Assembly: GCA_938010435.1 (NCBI GenBank)
Contig: CALLUS010000005.1
Location: 372,001-436,000, forward strand
From: an uncultured Rhizobiaceae group bacterium
GTDB taxonomy: Bacteria > Pseudomonadota > Alphaproteobacteria > Rhizobiales > Rhizobiaceae
Length of the DNA stretch: 64,000 bases
Reading direction: 5' to 3'
The notes under the pieces were generated by a model that was not told the DNA's origin, ran no database searches, and saw only the letters and a program-made list of their open reading frames with translations. The position numbers were made by a program, and so were the translations under genes. Positions 19,669 through 30,286 of this stretch are shown in pieces. How positions within the stretch are numbered: position 1 is the stretch's first letter; each line of letters begins with the position of its first letter.

Positions 19669-20238
19669 CTAAGACTCTCGAATAGAATAGATATCACCGA
19701 GCTCTGGACGCGGCCGCTCTTTTTTAGGTGTTGAACACGATCCTATATGAATGATCCCAGCAACAGCTTCACCTTGTTCCAATTGCAATATTGAACTGGC
19801 GTCTTTGTCATAAATATACCATGCGGTTAGCCATTGGGCCTCAAATCCATGGGCATTGGCCGCCATCAACATGTTTTGGCACACGGCGCCTGCAGACAAT
19901 ATCTGCTCCCATTGAGGAATTTTAGGATGATTGCTCGATTTACTGATCACAGCGACAACACACGGCCCATGCAACAACTTGTTTGTACCCTGCTGTTTCT
20001 TACCCGCTTCTGGCATATCCGGTTTGGCCACTAATAACTTAGTCAAATCTTGATGCATGGTTTTGCGGGCATCTGGTGTCCACAAAACAAATCGCCAGGG
20101 CGCGAGCTTGCCATGGTCCGGCACACGGCTGGCGATGGTCAACATGTCTTTCAATTGAGCTTCATCTGGCCCCGGCGCTTCCAAGCTCATTGAGAGCGAA
20201 GAGCGTCTTGTTTTCAAATAGTCCGCGAGTTCAATCAT
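19669..20238 (-). CDS. Nitroreductase family protein
   Basis: 189-residue FMN-dependent NAD(P)H oxidoreductase, closest in pattern to YdjA-type short nitroreductases. FMN-binding features: LKTRRS near the N-terminus, RVPDHGKLAPWRFVLW, GAVCQNMLMAANAHGFEAQWLT and the C-terminal GSCSTPKKERPRPEL. The ATG at 20238 (MIELADYLKTRRS) is taken; a GTG five codons upstream is possible. First gene of the pair with the flavin reductase-like protein. Confidence 0.9.
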   Translation of the reverse strand: MIELADYLKTRRSSLSMSLEAPGPDEAQLKDMLTIASRVPDHGKLAPWRFVLWTPDARKTMHQDLTKLLVAKPDMPEAGKKQQGTNKLLHGPCVVAVISKSSNHPKIPQWEQILSAGAVCQNMLMAANAHGFEAQWLTAWYIYDKDASSILQLEQGEAVAGIIHIGSCSTPKKERPRPELGDIYSIRES

Positions 20239-20325
20239 AAAATCGACATCCACAAATTGCTGACATGTTCTTATGACAACAAATCACACTTGAAAATGCC
20301 TCCAGACTGGTTGATTGAATAACTC

Positions 20326-21198
20326 ATGATTATGCGTGTTCTACTGGTATTGCTGTTTTGGCCCTTGGCATTGGGCGCGTGGGCTCAAGACACGTCCACA
20401 TCCTATGCTCCAGCGGACCCCAACGCCGCCCCCAATCGCACGGGCTACGAAATGATTCTCGATGCGAAGTTGACGGATAAAGGCGATTCCATCGAACGTG
20501 GCATGGTGTGGCGCATTTTCCGCGAACGCCAAGACGCTGACGGAAAACTCCCCCTTATTGCTACAGCCAAAGGCGGTACGGCATCATTTTCACTACCTGC
20601 AGGAACCTATTTGGTTCACGCTGCATTTGGCCGTGCAGGAGCCACCAAACGCGTTGTGCTCAGCAGTTCAGGGGCAAAAGAAATCTTCGTATTGCAAGCC
20701 GGTGGTTTGAAACTAACTGCTGAAAGCGAAGGTCAGGCGATCCCCACCAAAGATTTGCGATTTTCGATCTACGAGCTGGAGCAAGATGAAGATGGCGAGC
20801 GCAAACTCATCGCCCTCAATGTTGCTGCTGATCGGGTCATCCGGCTCAATACGGGCACTTATCATGTTCTATCACGCTTCGGCACAATCAACGCCACCGT
20901 GCGTGCCGACCTAGAAGTCAAAGCGGGAGAAGTGACAGATGCTGTTCTCCAGCATCGCGGCGCTAACATTTCCATGCGCCTCGTGTCCCGCACTGGTGGA
21001 GACCCAGTGGCCAACACCTCATGGGCTGTTTTGACCGAAGACGGCGAAGAGGTTTTCAAAAGCAACAGCGTCGCGCCAAGCCTCATTCTAGCCGAAGGCA
21101 CATACGAAGCCTCCGTGCGCAACGGCGACCGAAACTTCCGCAAGAGCTTTGAAGTCAAACCTGGAAAAAACATCCGCGTTGAAGTTTTGTTGAATTAA
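20326..21198 (+). CDS. Secreted protein with three beta-sandwich-like repeats
   Basis: 290-residue exported protein of unknown function; signal peptide about residues 1-20 (ends GAWAQ). Three internal repeats of a carboxypeptidase-regulatory-like fold are suggested by the recurring pattern of Pro/Leu-rich strand then GTY: AGTYLVHAAFGRAGATKRVVL, TGTYHVLSRFGTINATVRADL and EGTYEASVRNGDRNFRKSFEV. It ends in the basic strand KNIRVEVLLN. Divergent from the nitroreductase gene (87 bases). No catalytic motif seen; a structural or adhesion role in the envelope is a guess. Confidence 0.7.
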   Translation: MIMRVLLVLLFWPLALGAWAQDTSTSYAPADPNAAPNRTGYEMILDAKLTDKGDSIERGMVWRIFRERQDADGKLPLIATAKGGTASFSLPAGTYLVHAAFGRAGATKRVVLSSSGAKEIFVLQAGGLKLTAESEGQAIPTKDLRFSIYELEQDEDGERKLIALNVAADRVIRLNTGTYHVLSRFGTINATVRADLEVKAGEVTDAVLQHRGANISMRLVSRTGGDPVANTSWAVLTEDGEEVFKSNSVAPSLILAEGTYEASVRNGDRNFRKSFEVKPGKNIRVEVLLN

Positions 21199-21227
21199 GA
21201 CAGACGACGATACGAATCCATCTTCTC

Positions 21228-22226
21228 TCAAGAAACCTTTTCAGCGATAATTTCTGAAAGCCGTGCCAATGCTTCGCGAGAGGATTTTTGGGTGGTGTCG
21301 TAGGCTTGAAAAACGTGAGGCATATCTGGCCAAAGATCGATTTCAACTTCAGCCCCATTGGCTTTTTGCTGTTCAGCAAAATCGACGATCATATCGCGCA
21401 AGACCTCTCTTCCCCCTGCCTGCAAATATATCGGCCCAAGCCCTGCATAATCATACGAAATTGGTGAGAGTTGTTCGCGCCCAAATTTGCTTTCAGGGTC
21501 CAACCATTCTCCAAACTGTAGAGCCATCCAACCTTGCACCAAATCAGTAGCATCGTTCTCGAAAAGACTTCTACCTCGATCCCCAATATCCGTCCATGGA
21601 CACAGCCCCACACACAAAGCAGGGTAAGCAAGAGATTTTTCGCGAAGCGTTTGCAACAACATCAAAGACATATGACCACCTGCACTGTCTCCGATAACAA
21701 CAATTTGTTCTGCCGGAATGTCGTGCAAAATATATTCCCATGCCGCCAGAGCATCCTCAGCCTGCGCAGGGTGAGGATGCTCTGGCGTCAATCTGTAATC
21801 AGCCGCGAAAACACGCGCGCCAATACGATGGGCAAGCATGGCAGCAAAACGTTTGCTGACGGCACCATGGAACGTATAACCGCCGCCATGAAAATAAAGC
21901 AGCGTCGCATTGCTCTTTTTGTTTTTTGGCATGTACCAAGTGCCACGAGGCATTTCGCAATGTTCTACAATCACCTCATAAACATCAGCAGTCTCCAGTT
22001 GCACCCTATCGAACAGCTGACGCCCCAACGCGATGTCACTGTGCTGCATAGCAACGGTAAATTGATGCCGGATGAAGCGAATACCAATCTCTGTGTTGGC
22101 GTCCCAATCAGGAGCCAACTTTTGATCGATTGCACGGCGCGCATAGGTTCCAATTGCAATTCTGTTCAACATCCAAAACGATTTGTATCTGTCTTTGAAC
22201 GAGCCTGAAAACTTTATCTGTGACAT
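21228..22226 (-). CDS. Alpha/beta hydrolase, hormone-sensitive-lipase-like esterase
   Basis: 332-residue carboxylesterase. The HSL-family oxyanion motif YFHGGGYTFHG and the nucleophile elbow VIGDSAGGHMS are present, with DLWPDMPHVFQ supplying the catalytic His region. No signal peptide, so cytoplasmic. Divergently paired (92-base gap) with an AraC-type regulator gene, which suggests the regulator controls it; that regulator is frameshifted here. Confidence 0.9.
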   Translation of the reverse strand: MSQIKFSGSFKDRYKSFWMLNRIAIGTYARRAIDQKLAPDWDANTEIGIRFIRHQFTVAMQHSDIALGRQLFDRVQLETADVYEVIVEHCEMPRGTWYMPKNKKSNATLLYFHGGGYTFHGAVSKRFAAMLAHRIGARVFAADYRLTPEHPHPAQAEDALAAWEYILHDIPAEQIVVIGDSAGGHMSLMLLQTLREKSLAYPALCVGLCPWTDIGDRGRSLFENDATDLVQGWMALQFGEWLDPESKFGREQLSPISYDYAGLGPIYLQAGGREVLRDMIVDFAEQQKANGAEVEIDLWPDMPHVFQAYDTTQKSSREALARLSEIIAEKVS

Positions 22227-22318
22227 GAATTTATCTTATATTTATTGTCTCTTCTTGTTGTTTGCACCTTCTGTTTTGAATTCTATAGAATGAAAACGAC
22301 ACATTCAGGATACTTTCC

Positions 22319-23144
22319 ATGCTGCCCAAATCCACATTGCTTTTGCCACCGCGAAATCTAGCAAGCTGCATTTTGGTCGGCATCCATCGCGACACACGGG
22401 GCACAAAATTGCCTGACCGTGATAGGGTCAATCATTTTCCTGCTTCTCCAATTGTTGCTGTAACCAGAGTGTTGCATGGAGATCTGTTTCTGCTCCCCAC
22501 GCTGTCTGACGCCCCCCCTGCAGACAAACCTTCAACCGCTCTCCAAATTATTTGTTATGGGCCCACAAGACGCACCCGTTTCCAGTTGGTCGCTCTCCAC
22601 CGTCACCGCATTTACAGTCAGCTTTTATTATGACTCGTGGCTGCGCCTTGGTGGAGACCCTGAATTCCAAACCATTCCTCAACCTGTTGTAGAGGCGTTT
22701 GAGCAAATTAACATCGACACTCCCGAACTGCTGGCTTGGGATCGCTTTAGTGCAAAAATATCTGACGTTTGGAAGTCAAATTCCACACAATCAAAGACAC
22801 CGTTTGGCGGAATATCAGACTGGGCGCGATCGGTGAGTACCCAAGCAGCTCTTTCCACGGCAGGACGAAGCATGCGGTCTTTGGAACGATTTGTGAAACG
22901 CAACAGTGGTCAAACACTGCGCACGCTGGAATTCTTCAGCCGACTTGAGGGTGTATATCGCAATCAACGCCAAAACCGACAAACCCCACTGGCAGAATTT
23001 GCCATTGATTCAGGTTTCTCAGATCAGTCGCATTTAGGTCGAGCTGTTCGCAGGCTGACAGGATTTTCACCAGCCAAGCTGAACAAAGTCATTGAAACGG
23101 AAGAACCCTTTTGGTGCTATCGTTTGCTGGGTGAACGTTTCTAA
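22319..23144 (+). pseudogene. AraC-type transcriptional regulator, frameshifted at a C7 run
   Basis: Two overlapping frames together make one regulator. The first (from the ATG at 22319, opening LPKSTLLLPPRNLASCIL) carries the N-terminal sensor part through FPASPIVAVTRVLHGDLFLL; the second, running to 23144, carries LSKLFVMGPQDAP and the C-terminal AraC helix-turn-helix (PLAEFAIDSGFSDQSHLGRAVRRLTGFSPAKL). They join if one base is removed from the run of seven C at 22512-22518, giving SDAPLQTNLQPLSKLF across the joint. This may be an assembly error, a phase-variable tract or a true pseudogene. If only the second frame is translated (for example from 22476) the HTH half would be made without the sensor start. 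Confidence 0.75.
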
Positions 23145-23163
23145 AAATCACTCCAAAACATGC

Positions 23164-23203
23164 ATTCAAACGCGCCCTGAAACTGGAGCGCGGTTGAATT
23201 TTT
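23164..23203 (+). terminator. Intrinsic terminator after the AraC-type gene
   Basis: Stem ATTCAA-A-CGCGC paired with GCGCG-G-TTGAAT (23164-23175 with 23188-23199, one A-G mismatch), followed by TTTTT on the plus strand. It sits between the convergent regulator and thrS genes. Confidence 0.75.
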
Positions 23204-23209
23204 AAATGC

Positions 23210-25177
23210 CTAACTTGCATCCCGTTTGCGTTTTAAATCAGGGGCAATCGCTTCTTCAGTGAGGCTTGCAACAGCTTCTTCCAATGTCATATTGGTTTGA
23301 TGTTTTGAACCGAGACGACGAATACTCACCGTGCCCTCTTCAGCTTCACGTGCACCAATGGCGATGATTACAGGTACTTTGGCCAGCGAATGTTCACGCA
23401 CCTTGTAGTTGATCTTCTCGTTTCGAAAATCAGATTCAACACGCATGCCCGCTGCTTTCAAAGTATCGACGACTTTCTGTCCATACTCTTCAGCCTCAGT
23501 TGTGATGGTTGCGACCACAGCTTGAACAGGTGCCAACCAAAGCGGGAAATGACCTGCGAAATGCTCAATTAAAATACCGATAAAGCGTTCCATAGATCCA
23601 CAGATCGCACGGTGCACCATAACTGGTTCCACCTTGTTGGAGTTCTCATCAATATAAAATGCGCCAAACCGTTCGGGCAATGCAAAGTCCACTTGTGTGG
23701 TACCGCATTGCCAATCGCGGCCAATGGCATCGCGCAGAACATATTCGAACTTCGGCCCGTAAAACGCGCCCTCGCCCGGATTCATTTCGGTGCGAATGCG
23801 ACCATCGGAATCCGCTTCAATTTTATCGAGCACTTTTTGCATTATGCTCTCAGCGCGATCCCACCCCTCTTCGGAGCCCACGCGCTTCTCGGGGCGTGTG
23901 GACAATTTCACGACAATATCACCAAAGCCGAAATCAGAATATGTGGTGAGGATCAGATCATTGATGCGAAGGCATTCTGCCTCAAGCTGTTCCGACGTAC
24001 AGAACACGTGTGCATCGTCTTGTGTGAAGCCACGCACACGCATGAGACCATGCAGCGCGCCTGAAGGCTCGTAACGGTGGACATTGCCGAACTCGGCCAT
24101 TTTGATTGGCAATTCTCGATAAGAGCGCAAACCATTTTTGAATATCTGGACGTGACCCGGGCAATTCATGGGTTTGATTGCGAATTGACGATCATCTTCT
24201 GTCACGGTCGTGAACATGTTTTCACGATACCAGTCCCAATGACCAGAAGTTTGCCACAAAGCCTTGTCCAGAATTTGCGGTGCATTCACTTCGTCATAAC
24301 CGTGCTCGTCCAAACGACGACGCATATAGTTGGTCAGACCCTGGAAGACTTTCCAGCCCTTGGCGTGCCAAAACACAACACCAGGTCCCTCTTCCTGAAA
24401 ATGGAACAAATCCATCTCACGACCCAGTTTACGGTGATCACGCTTTTGCGCCTCTTCCAACATGAAGAGATAGTTTTTCAATTGCTTTTCGTCCGCCCAA
24501 GCTGTGCCATAAATACGGCTGAGCATTTGATTGTCGCTGTCGCCACGCCAATAGGCGCCCGCAACGCTCATCAATTTGAAAGCGCTGCCCACATTGCCTG
24601 TCGATGGCCCATGGGGACCAAGGCAAAGGTCATGCCATTCACCTTGGTGATAGATGTTCAAATTCTGGTCGGCATCAATCGCATCGATCAGCTCAACCTT
24701 GTAGCTCTCACCCATTTTTTCAAAGTGTGCTTTAGCATCGTCCCTGCTCCACACTTGTTTGGTGAAAGGATCGTTGCGCGCAATGATCTGACGCATCTTC
24801 TTTTCGATGGTTTCCAAATCTTCCGGCGTGAAGGGTTCAGCACGATCAAAATCGTAGTAGAAACCATTCTCGATCACGGGACCGATTGTCACTTTCGTAT
24901 CAGGCCAAATTGCCTGCACAGCTTCCGCCAGCACATGGGCGCAATCGTGACGAATGAGTTCCACCGCACGGTCATCAGTACGGGTGATAATTTCAATTTT
25001 ACCGGAAGAAGCGATCGGTTCAGCCAAATCCATCAATTCACCATTCAGGGCAATTGCGACAGATTTTTTGGCCAGAGATTTTGAAATGCTTCCGGCCACA
25101 TCTTTGCCGGTGGTGCCAGCATCAAACTCGCGAATAGTGCCATCAGGAAATTCTAGGGAAAGGGCGGATTGCGCCAT
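23210..25177 (-). CDS. thrS: Threonyl-tRNA synthetase
   Basis: Class II synthetase charging tRNA-Thr, 655 residues. Domain order is TGS (residues ~1-62), editing domain with [12 protein letters not shown] and HGPSTG, catalytic core (motif 2 region [25 protein letters not shown], Zn ligands CPGH...), and anticodon-binding domain ([17 protein letters not shown]). The ATG at 25177 ([10 protein letters not shown]) is preferred: GAAGGAGC lies upstream and it gives family length; an upstream in-frame start adds 29 unrelated residues. A long open frame on the opposite strand here is a shadow. Confidence 0.97.
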   Translation of the reverse strand: MAQSALSLEFPDGTIREFDAGTTGKDVAGSISKSLAKKSVAIALNGELMDLAEPIASSGKIEIITRTDDRAVELIRHDCAHVLAEAVQAIWPDTKVTIGPVIENGFYYDFDRAEPFTPEDLETIEKKMRQIIARNDPFTKQVWSRDDAKAHFEKMGESYKVELIDAIDADQNLNIYHQGEWHDLCLGPHGPSTGNVGSAFKLMSVAGAYWRGDSDNQMLSRIYGTAWADEKQLKNYLFMLEEAQKRDHRKLGREMDLFHFQEEGPGVVFWHAKGWKVFQGLTNYMRRRLDEHGYDEVNAPQILDKALWQTSGHWDWYRENMFTTVTEDDRQFAIKPMNCPGHVQIFKNGLRSYRELPIKMAEFGNVHRYEPSGALHGLMRVRGFTQDDAHVFCTSEQLEAECLRINDLILTTYSDFGFGDIVVKLSTRPEKRVGSEEGWDRAESIMQKVLDKIEADSDGRIRTEMNPGEGAFYGPKFEYVLRDAIGRDWQCGTTQVDFALPERFGAFYIDENSNKVEPVMVHRAICGSMERFIGILIEHFAGHFPLWLAPVQAVVATITTEAEEYGQKVVDTLKAAGMRVESDFRNEKINYKVREHSLAKVPVIIAIGAREAEEGTVSIRRLGSKHQTNMTLEEAVASLTEEAIAPDLKRKRDAS

Positions 25178-25294
25178 GGACAAGCTCCTTCTATCCAGTC
25201 CCGCACACGAAGCGGGTGGTTGATTTATGAGCAAGCGTTTAGGCGATGAAGCCAGTCGCGTCAATTCAAACGACTACCGAAACGCTTTGCAAAA

Positions 25295-25690
25295 TTAAAG
25301 CATGTCGTTCTCTTCCAGAACCTTCCGCGCCACTCTAAAACATTCCAGCGATTGGGGGACGCCGCAATAGATCCCGACAACATGGATGATGGCGCGTATT
25401 TCATCAGCTGAAACACCATTGGTAATTGCACCACGGCAGTGGATTTCCCATTCGTGCATTTTTCCCAAAGCGCCCAGCATAGATAAGTTCATCATGGATC
25501 GCGTCTTCGCATCAATTACACCATCACCCCAGCCAAAGCCCCAACACCAAGCCGTCATGGCTTCTTGAAACGGGCGGGTGAAATCGTCCGCTGAGGCCAA
25601 GTTTTTCTCCACATATTCAGCGCCCAATGTCGCTTTGCGTTGTTCTAACCCTTTTAGGAACAGATCTTCATCAAATGTGTTCTGGCTCAT
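25295..25690 (-). CDS. Carboxymuconolactone decarboxylase family protein
   Basis: 131-residue all-helical AhpD/CMD-fold protein. Recognisable are TAWCWGFGWGDGVIDAKTRSMMNLSMLGALGKMHEWEIHCRGAITNGVSADEIRAIIHVVGIYCGVP, of which the central EWEIHCRGAI holds the active-site His region. Close to PcaC (4-carboxymuconolactone decarboxylase) in length and pattern, but the rest of a protocatechuate pathway is absent from the window, so the substrate is not assigned. Lies just upstream of thrS on the same strand, separated by 117 bases. Confidence 0.85.
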   Translation of the reverse strand: MSQNTFDEDLFLKGLEQRKATLGAEYVEKNLASADDFTRPFQEAMTAWCWGFGWGDGVIDAKTRSMMNLSMLGALGKMHEWEIHCRGAITNGVSADEIRAIIHVVGIYCGVPQSLECFRVARKVLEENDML

Positions 25691-25880
25691 ATCGTTTATC
25701 TTTCTGATGTTGGTTCAAGATCGTGGGATCGCAGATCCTTTTAAACAACCATTGTCAGCAGGTTTTCAGATCCTTGAAAAGCCCGACACAGATAAGCAAG
25801 TCGATTTGAGTAATTATTTAAACGAAACGGTAGTGTTTGTTATTTATACACAACCTATTAGTGCATTTTGAGACTCCACA

Positions 25881-26726
25881 ATGTTGCTCCAAAACTTCCT
25901 ATCTGACTTTGAAGAGAGCCGTGCTCAGCAAGCCGTTTCAGACTATCTACGTGAGGAAACGGATGGCCCTGCCCGCGCTGAATTCATGGGTCATTTTCTA
26001 AACAGCGTATTCCAACCTGTCTTTGAGTTAAGTTCCAATCAATTGCAAACCGTTGGCTTTGAAGCCTATCTTCGGCCTGTTGCTGGTGACACTCAAATTG
26101 CGCCAGCGCATTACTTCAAAAATCTAAAAGCATCAGATCAAAGTTTCACAGACAAACTGTGCCGCGAACTCCACGTAACCAATTTTTTAAAACAATCGAA
26201 ATCAAAAGAATTTTTGTCGGTAAACCTCACACGGCAAACATTGGTTGAACATCAGCACAGCACGGAACATCTGGTGAATGAAATTGCGCAACTTTACTCC
26301 CTCAACCCAAATATGCCCCTTCAACCCAAACAACTTAATGCGGAGATCAACCTCGCACCGGATTTGGACGCAGGTTTGATCTTTTCATTTGCCAATCAAC
26401 TGCGCCGCTCAAACATTGCTCTTACGTTGGAAGGGTTCGACGCTGATTGTGCCAGTTTCAGTCGCATAGTTCAGAACAAACCTGATGTGGTGAAGTTCAA
26501 CCGAACTTGGCTGGATGCAGACATTTTTGATGAAAACTATGTGGGACTTGTGGCAAGCACAGTCTCTGCAGTTCAAGCTGTTGGAGCCAAGGCACATCTG
26601 GAGCAAATTGAGACGGAACACGAACTCACATTCGCCATAGCCTGTGGTTTTGATCGCTTTCAAGGCTATCACCTTGGCAGTTCCTATGCCGTGCTACAAC
26701 GAGACAACATTGCCCTCAAATTCTGA
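25881..26726 (+). CDS. Degenerate EAL-domain protein
   Basis: 281-residue stand-alone EAL-fold protein. The fold is recognisable from GFEAYLRPV (in place of EAL), the retained Asn of LSVNLTRQTL, VKFNRTWLD (Lys retained), HLEQIETEHEL (Glu retained) and GFDRFQGYHLG. The catalytic DDFG segment is replaced by GFDADCASF, and EAL itself reads EAY. c-di-GMP hydrolysis is therefore unlikely; a binding or protein-interaction role is inferred. No GGDEF, sensor or membrane segment. No operon partner. Confidence 0.75.
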   Translation: MLLQNFLSDFEESRAQQAVSDYLREETDGPARAEFMGHFLNSVFQPVFELSSNQLQTVGFEAYLRPVAGDTQIAPAHYFKNLKASDQSFTDKLCRELHVTNFLKQSKSKEFLSVNLTRQTLVEHQHSTEHLVNEIAQLYSLNPNMPLQPKQLNAEINLAPDLDAGLIFSFANQLRRSNIALTLEGFDADCASFSRIVQNKPDVVKFNRTWLDADIFDENYVGLVASTVSAVQAVGAKAHLEQIETEHELTFAIACGFDRFQGYHLGSSYAVLQRDNIALKF

Positions 26727-26748
26727 ATGGCTATCAATAAACGTAAGC

Positions 26749-27861
26749 CTATTTCAAGAGATCGCGCGAACGCAGATAGGCGTAAGTCATAAACATTGAA
26801 CGGGAACCACCGAACCAACCGCGCGAGAACAGTTTGGGATGGTTTTCAACCATAGCCATAACTGCTTTTTCCACTTTAGGCCGCTTGAGCATGGCAAATG
26901 GTACGAACAAACCCGGTAAACTGCTGCCATCGAGTTTATCACGTTCGGATAAATCAATGACAACATCAGTGCCAATGAACTGAGGAATTCCGCCCTTTTT
27001 TACCACCGGATGATTCAAAAACGTTTGTTCCATCTGATCAATAATCTTGGTGTCTTTCATGATGCCCGTCTCGATCAAGGCGATTGGTAATTCCACTGTG
27101 ACACCCGCTTTCCAAACAGCTTCAGACTTTTCATCCAAAGGGGAATCAGGCGCAGGTTTATAAGGCCAAGAATATCCGTCACCGTCCTTACGAATGAAGT
27201 GCTCCCAATATTTATGGATGCCCATCGCTACTTCAGGGAATAATTTCGGCGCATACGGTAGCAAAGAACAATGAGCCAATGCCGCCCCATAAACGTGGGT
27301 GTGATTGAGCGGTTCCACAATGTCTTGCGTATAGTGATGGAAATAATATCCGCCAAAAGCAGGTTGGCGTTCATCCAAGAACGCGGAGAGTGATTTGATC
27401 GCTGCACGCCCAATCACTTCATCACCACGAATGCGCGCATATTGGCACATAGGAAGCGTGATCAAGCCGGCGGATGTCACTTCATTGGCACGGATACCAT
27501 TTTTATATTGTGTCCCCCAATTTGGTAGAATGCGTTTGCGTTCATCGTCCACCAAACCCAATTTGTCGTCGCGCACCTCAATCAAACGCAGGGATATATC
27601 TCGTACAAGGTCGAGAAAGCGCTCATCTTTGGTGCTCTCGTACATCATCAAAGATGCGCGTCCCAGATACCCCCAATACCAGGCAAACAATCGTCCCCGA
27701 CCACCTTTACTCAACCCATGGTCGGTGCGGGTGATCATGTAATCCAGTTTTTTAGACAGCGACTTGAAGATTTGCTCGTCGGTCAGCCGTGTCGTGTTCG
27801 TTTGAGCTTGTGCCGAAGCAACCGTGAGCACCGCTACAAAAAGAAAAGTAATAAATTTCAT
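26749..27861 (-). CDS. Exported protein of unknown function, helical-barrel-like
   Basis: 370-residue secreted protein; signal peptide MKFITFLFVAVLTVASAQAQ. The ATG at 27861 is chosen because it begins this signal peptide; further starts upstream add a non-hydrophobic leader. Aromatic-rich helices such as GRLFAWYWGYLGRASLMMYES, FGGYYFHHYTQDIVEPLNHTHVYGAALAHC and HKYWEHFIRKDGDGYSWPYKP suggest an alpha/alpha-barrel as in polysaccharide lyases, epimerases or glycosidases, but no family is recognised with confidence. Convergent with the EAL gene. Confidence 0.65.
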   Translation of the reverse strand: MKFITFLFVAVLTVASAQAQTNTTRLTDEQIFKSLSKKLDYMITRTDHGLSKGGRGRLFAWYWGYLGRASLMMYESTKDERFLDLVRDISLRLIEVRDDKLGLVDDERKRILPNWGTQYKNGIRANEVTSAGLITLPMCQYARIRGDEVIGRAAIKSLSAFLDERQPAFGGYYFHHYTQDIVEPLNHTHVYGAALAHCSLLPYAPKLFPEVAMGIHKYWEHFIRKDGDGYSWPYKPAPDSPLDEKSEAVWKAGVTVELPIALIETGIMKDTKIIDQMEQTFLNHPVVKKGGIPQFIGTDVVIDLSERDKLDGSSLPGLFVPFAMLKRPKVEKAVMAMVENHPKLFSRGWFGGSRSMFMTYAYLRSRDLLK

Positions 27862-27998
27862 TGATCCGTTCCCGCCATTGGACATCTGCGCGGTTTCCAA
27901 ACCCTTTTAGGAAATCGTGCTGTTCATCATCCCCTTATCACCAATATCGACAAAGACTCCTTAATAAACTTATTTCAGTGCTACGGGTCTAAACCCAA

Positions 27999-28026
27999 AA
28001 AGGCCCGCAGTTTCCTGCGGGCCTTT
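27999..28026. terminator. Intrinsic terminator after hppA
   Basis: 12-bp perfect stem AAAGGCCCGCAG / CTGCGGGCCTTT with TTTC loop. On the minus strand it ends the hppA transcript (T-run from the A-run at 27997-28001). Confidence 0.9.
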
Positions 28027-28051
28027 CTAATTTGTAATGTAAACAGAAGGT

Positions 28052-30028
28052 TTACAGAAGTGGTGCGATCACCAGTGAAACAATCGCCATCACATTGATG
28101 AGGATGTTCATCGCAGGACCAGATGTGTCCTTGAATGGATCGCCAACAGTGTCACCAACAACCACAGCAGCGTGTGTATCAGTGCCCTTGCCGCCAAGGT
28201 TGCCCTTTTCGACATACTTTTTTGCGTTGTCCCAAGCACCACCAGCGTTTGCCATCATGAGCGCCATAAGCACACAACCAAGCAACGCACCGCCGAGCAT
28301 TCCGCCCAGTGCTTGCGCACCAATGAGGAAGCCAACAGCCGGAGGCGCACAAACTGCGATCACGCCGGGAAGGATCATCTTTTTCAGCGCAGCAGTGGTC
28401 GCGATATCAACACACTTTGCTGAGTCCGGATCAGCAGTGCCTTCCATCAAACCCGGGATTTCTTTGAACTGACGGCGGATTTCGTTGATCATTGCAAAAG
28501 CAGCATCACCAACAGCAGTCATTGTCAAAGCAGACACCAAGAATGGGATCGTGCCACCGATAAACAGACCAACAATCACGAGAGGCTCAGAAAGCTCCAA
28601 TGAGAAATCAGGTTTGTTCGAAGCGACTGTTTGAACGAACGCAGCGATAATCGCCAGCGCAGCCAGCGCCGCAGCACCAATCGCAAAACCTTTGCCGATC
28701 GCAGCAGTTGTGTTGCCGAGTTCGTCAAGGCTGTCCGTGATTTCACGAACGTCTTCGCCCATGCCACCCATTTCAGCGATACCGCCAGCGTTATCCGCAA
28801 CAGGGCCGTAAGCATCGATTGCCATTGTGATACCCACAGTGGCCAACATGCCAACAGCAGCAATACCCACGCCGTAAAGACCGGCAAGAGATGTTGAAAC
28901 CCAAACGATAGCTGCAATGGTCAACAATGGCAGAACCACTGATTCCATTCCGACAGCCAAACCGGTGATCATCACAGTCGCAGGGCCGGTTTCACCGGAA
29001 TTTGCAATCCGCTTCACCGGAGCGCCCGCGGTATAATATTCAGTGATCAAACCAATCGCCACACCGCCGGCAGCACCAGCAACAACAGCCCACCAAACGT
29101 TCGTATCAATGCCCATAGCTTGAACCACGAAATACGCAGCAGCGAGGAACAAGATAGGAGCGCCAAGTGTACCTGTGCGAAGCGCAGAAGCTGGCTCAGC
29201 AGAAGAACGAGCTTTCACAACGAAGATCATGATGATCGAAGCCACAAGACCGATGGAAGCCAAAGCCAATGGCAAAGCCATCATTGAGCTTTTCAGTTCT
29301 GGAGCAATCGCCATAGTTGAAGCAATCGCGATAGAAGCGATCATCGCACCACAGTAAGATTCAAAAATATCAGAACCCATGCCAGCAACGTCGCCCACGT
29401 TGTCACCAACGTTATCGGCAATCACGCCGGGGTTACGTGGATCATCTTCAGGAATACCTGCTTCGATTTTACCAACAAGGTCAGCACCAACATCGGCCGC
29501 TTTGGTGAAGATACCACCACCGATACGGCTGAACAGAGCAACAGTTGAAGCACCCATGCCGAAACCTTCAAGGGAATGAGCGTTGCCGCCAAGGTACCAA
29601 TAAAGACCGCCAAGACCGATGAGACCGAGGGCAGCCACGGAAAGACCCATAATGGAGCCACCGAAGAAAGCCACAGTCAGCGCGCTGGAGGCACCGTCTT
29701 TTTGAGCAGCTGTTGCTGTACGTACGTTCGCTTTGGTCGCAGAGTACATGCCTACCCAACCGGCGATTGAAGATGACACGGCACCCACAAGCACGGCCAG
29801 AGCAACATTGGTGCCGAGGGCTAAGAACGTCACAATAATCTGAATGATCAGAAAGATAACAAGAATTTTGTATTCGCGTTTCATAAAGACCATTGCGCCT
29901 TCATGAATTTGATCACCGATCTTTTTGATCGCGTCGGTGCCTTCGTCATATTTCATAACCATCCCGTAAAGGATGAAGGCGACGACCAAACCGATGACGC
30001 CCATAAGTGGTGGAAGATAATCGAGCAT
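28052..30028 (-). CDS. hppA: Membrane-bound ion-translocating pyrophosphatase, K+-dependent type
   Basis: Inner membrane pump of 658 residues with about 16 helices that couples pyrophosphate hydrolysis to H+ (or Na+) export. Substrate-site motifs [31 protein letters not shown] and the C-terminal [18 protein letters not shown] are intact. The segment [14 protein letters not shown] has Ala and Gly at the two positions that are Lys and Thr in K+-independent enzymes, so by the known family rule it is the K+-dependent type. Start: ATG at 30028 after AAGAGGGG. Own terminator; single gene. Ion specificity is not decided by what can be seen. Confidence 0.95.
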   Translation of the reverse strand: MLDYLPPLMGVIGLVVAFILYGMVMKYDEGTDAIKKIGDQIHEGAMVFMKREYKILVIFLIIQIIVTFLALGTNVALAVLVGAVSSSIAGWVGMYSATKANVRTATAAQKDGASSALTVAFFGGSIMGLSVAALGLIGLGGLYWYLGGNAHSLEGFGMGASTVALFSRIGGGIFTKAADVGADLVGKIEAGIPEDDPRNPGVIADNVGDNVGDVAGMGSDIFESYCGAMIASIAIASTMAIAPELKSSMMALPLALASIGLVASIIMIFVVKARSSAEPASALRTGTLGAPILFLAAAYFVVQAMGIDTNVWWAVVAGAAGGVAIGLITEYYTAGAPVKRIANSGETGPATVMITGLAVGMESVVLPLLTIAAIVWVSTSLAGLYGVGIAAVGMLATVGITMAIDAYGPVADNAGGIAEMGGMGEDVREITDSLDELGNTTAAIGKGFAIGAAALAALAIIAAFVQTVASNKPDFSLELSEPLVIVGLFIGGTIPFLVSALTMTAVGDAAFAMINEIRRQFKEIPGLMEGTADPDSAKCVDIATTAALKKMILPGVIAVCAPPAVGFLIGAQALGGMLGGALLGCVLMALMMANAGGAWDNAKKYVEKGNLGGKGTDTHAAVVVGDTVGDPFKDTSGPAMNILINVMAIVSLVIAPLL

Positions 30029-30286
30029 AATTTCCCCTCTTCGTAAGGTGCACGCAAACCGCAGCTGCGTGAGGCACATTCGCTCTAATTAGATGCGCCC
30101 AAGAGTTAACGTTTAACCTCTACCAAGAGAGGGTTCCCGCGCATAAAACTTAATTTTGCCTGCAAGTCCAGTTTTTAGTGCCGAAGTAAGCCCACTGCCC
30201 CCAGATTGGTTAATTTCTGCGTGGAGATTTACGACTAAGGGATAATTCCACAATCAAAGCGCAGACATCAAATGTCTATTGAGTGT

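Noticed and set aside
24077-25084. 335-codon open frame on plus opposite thrS
   Set aside because: It lies wholly antisense to a clear threonyl-tRNA synthetase, has no recognisable domain and reflects codon bias of the real gene.
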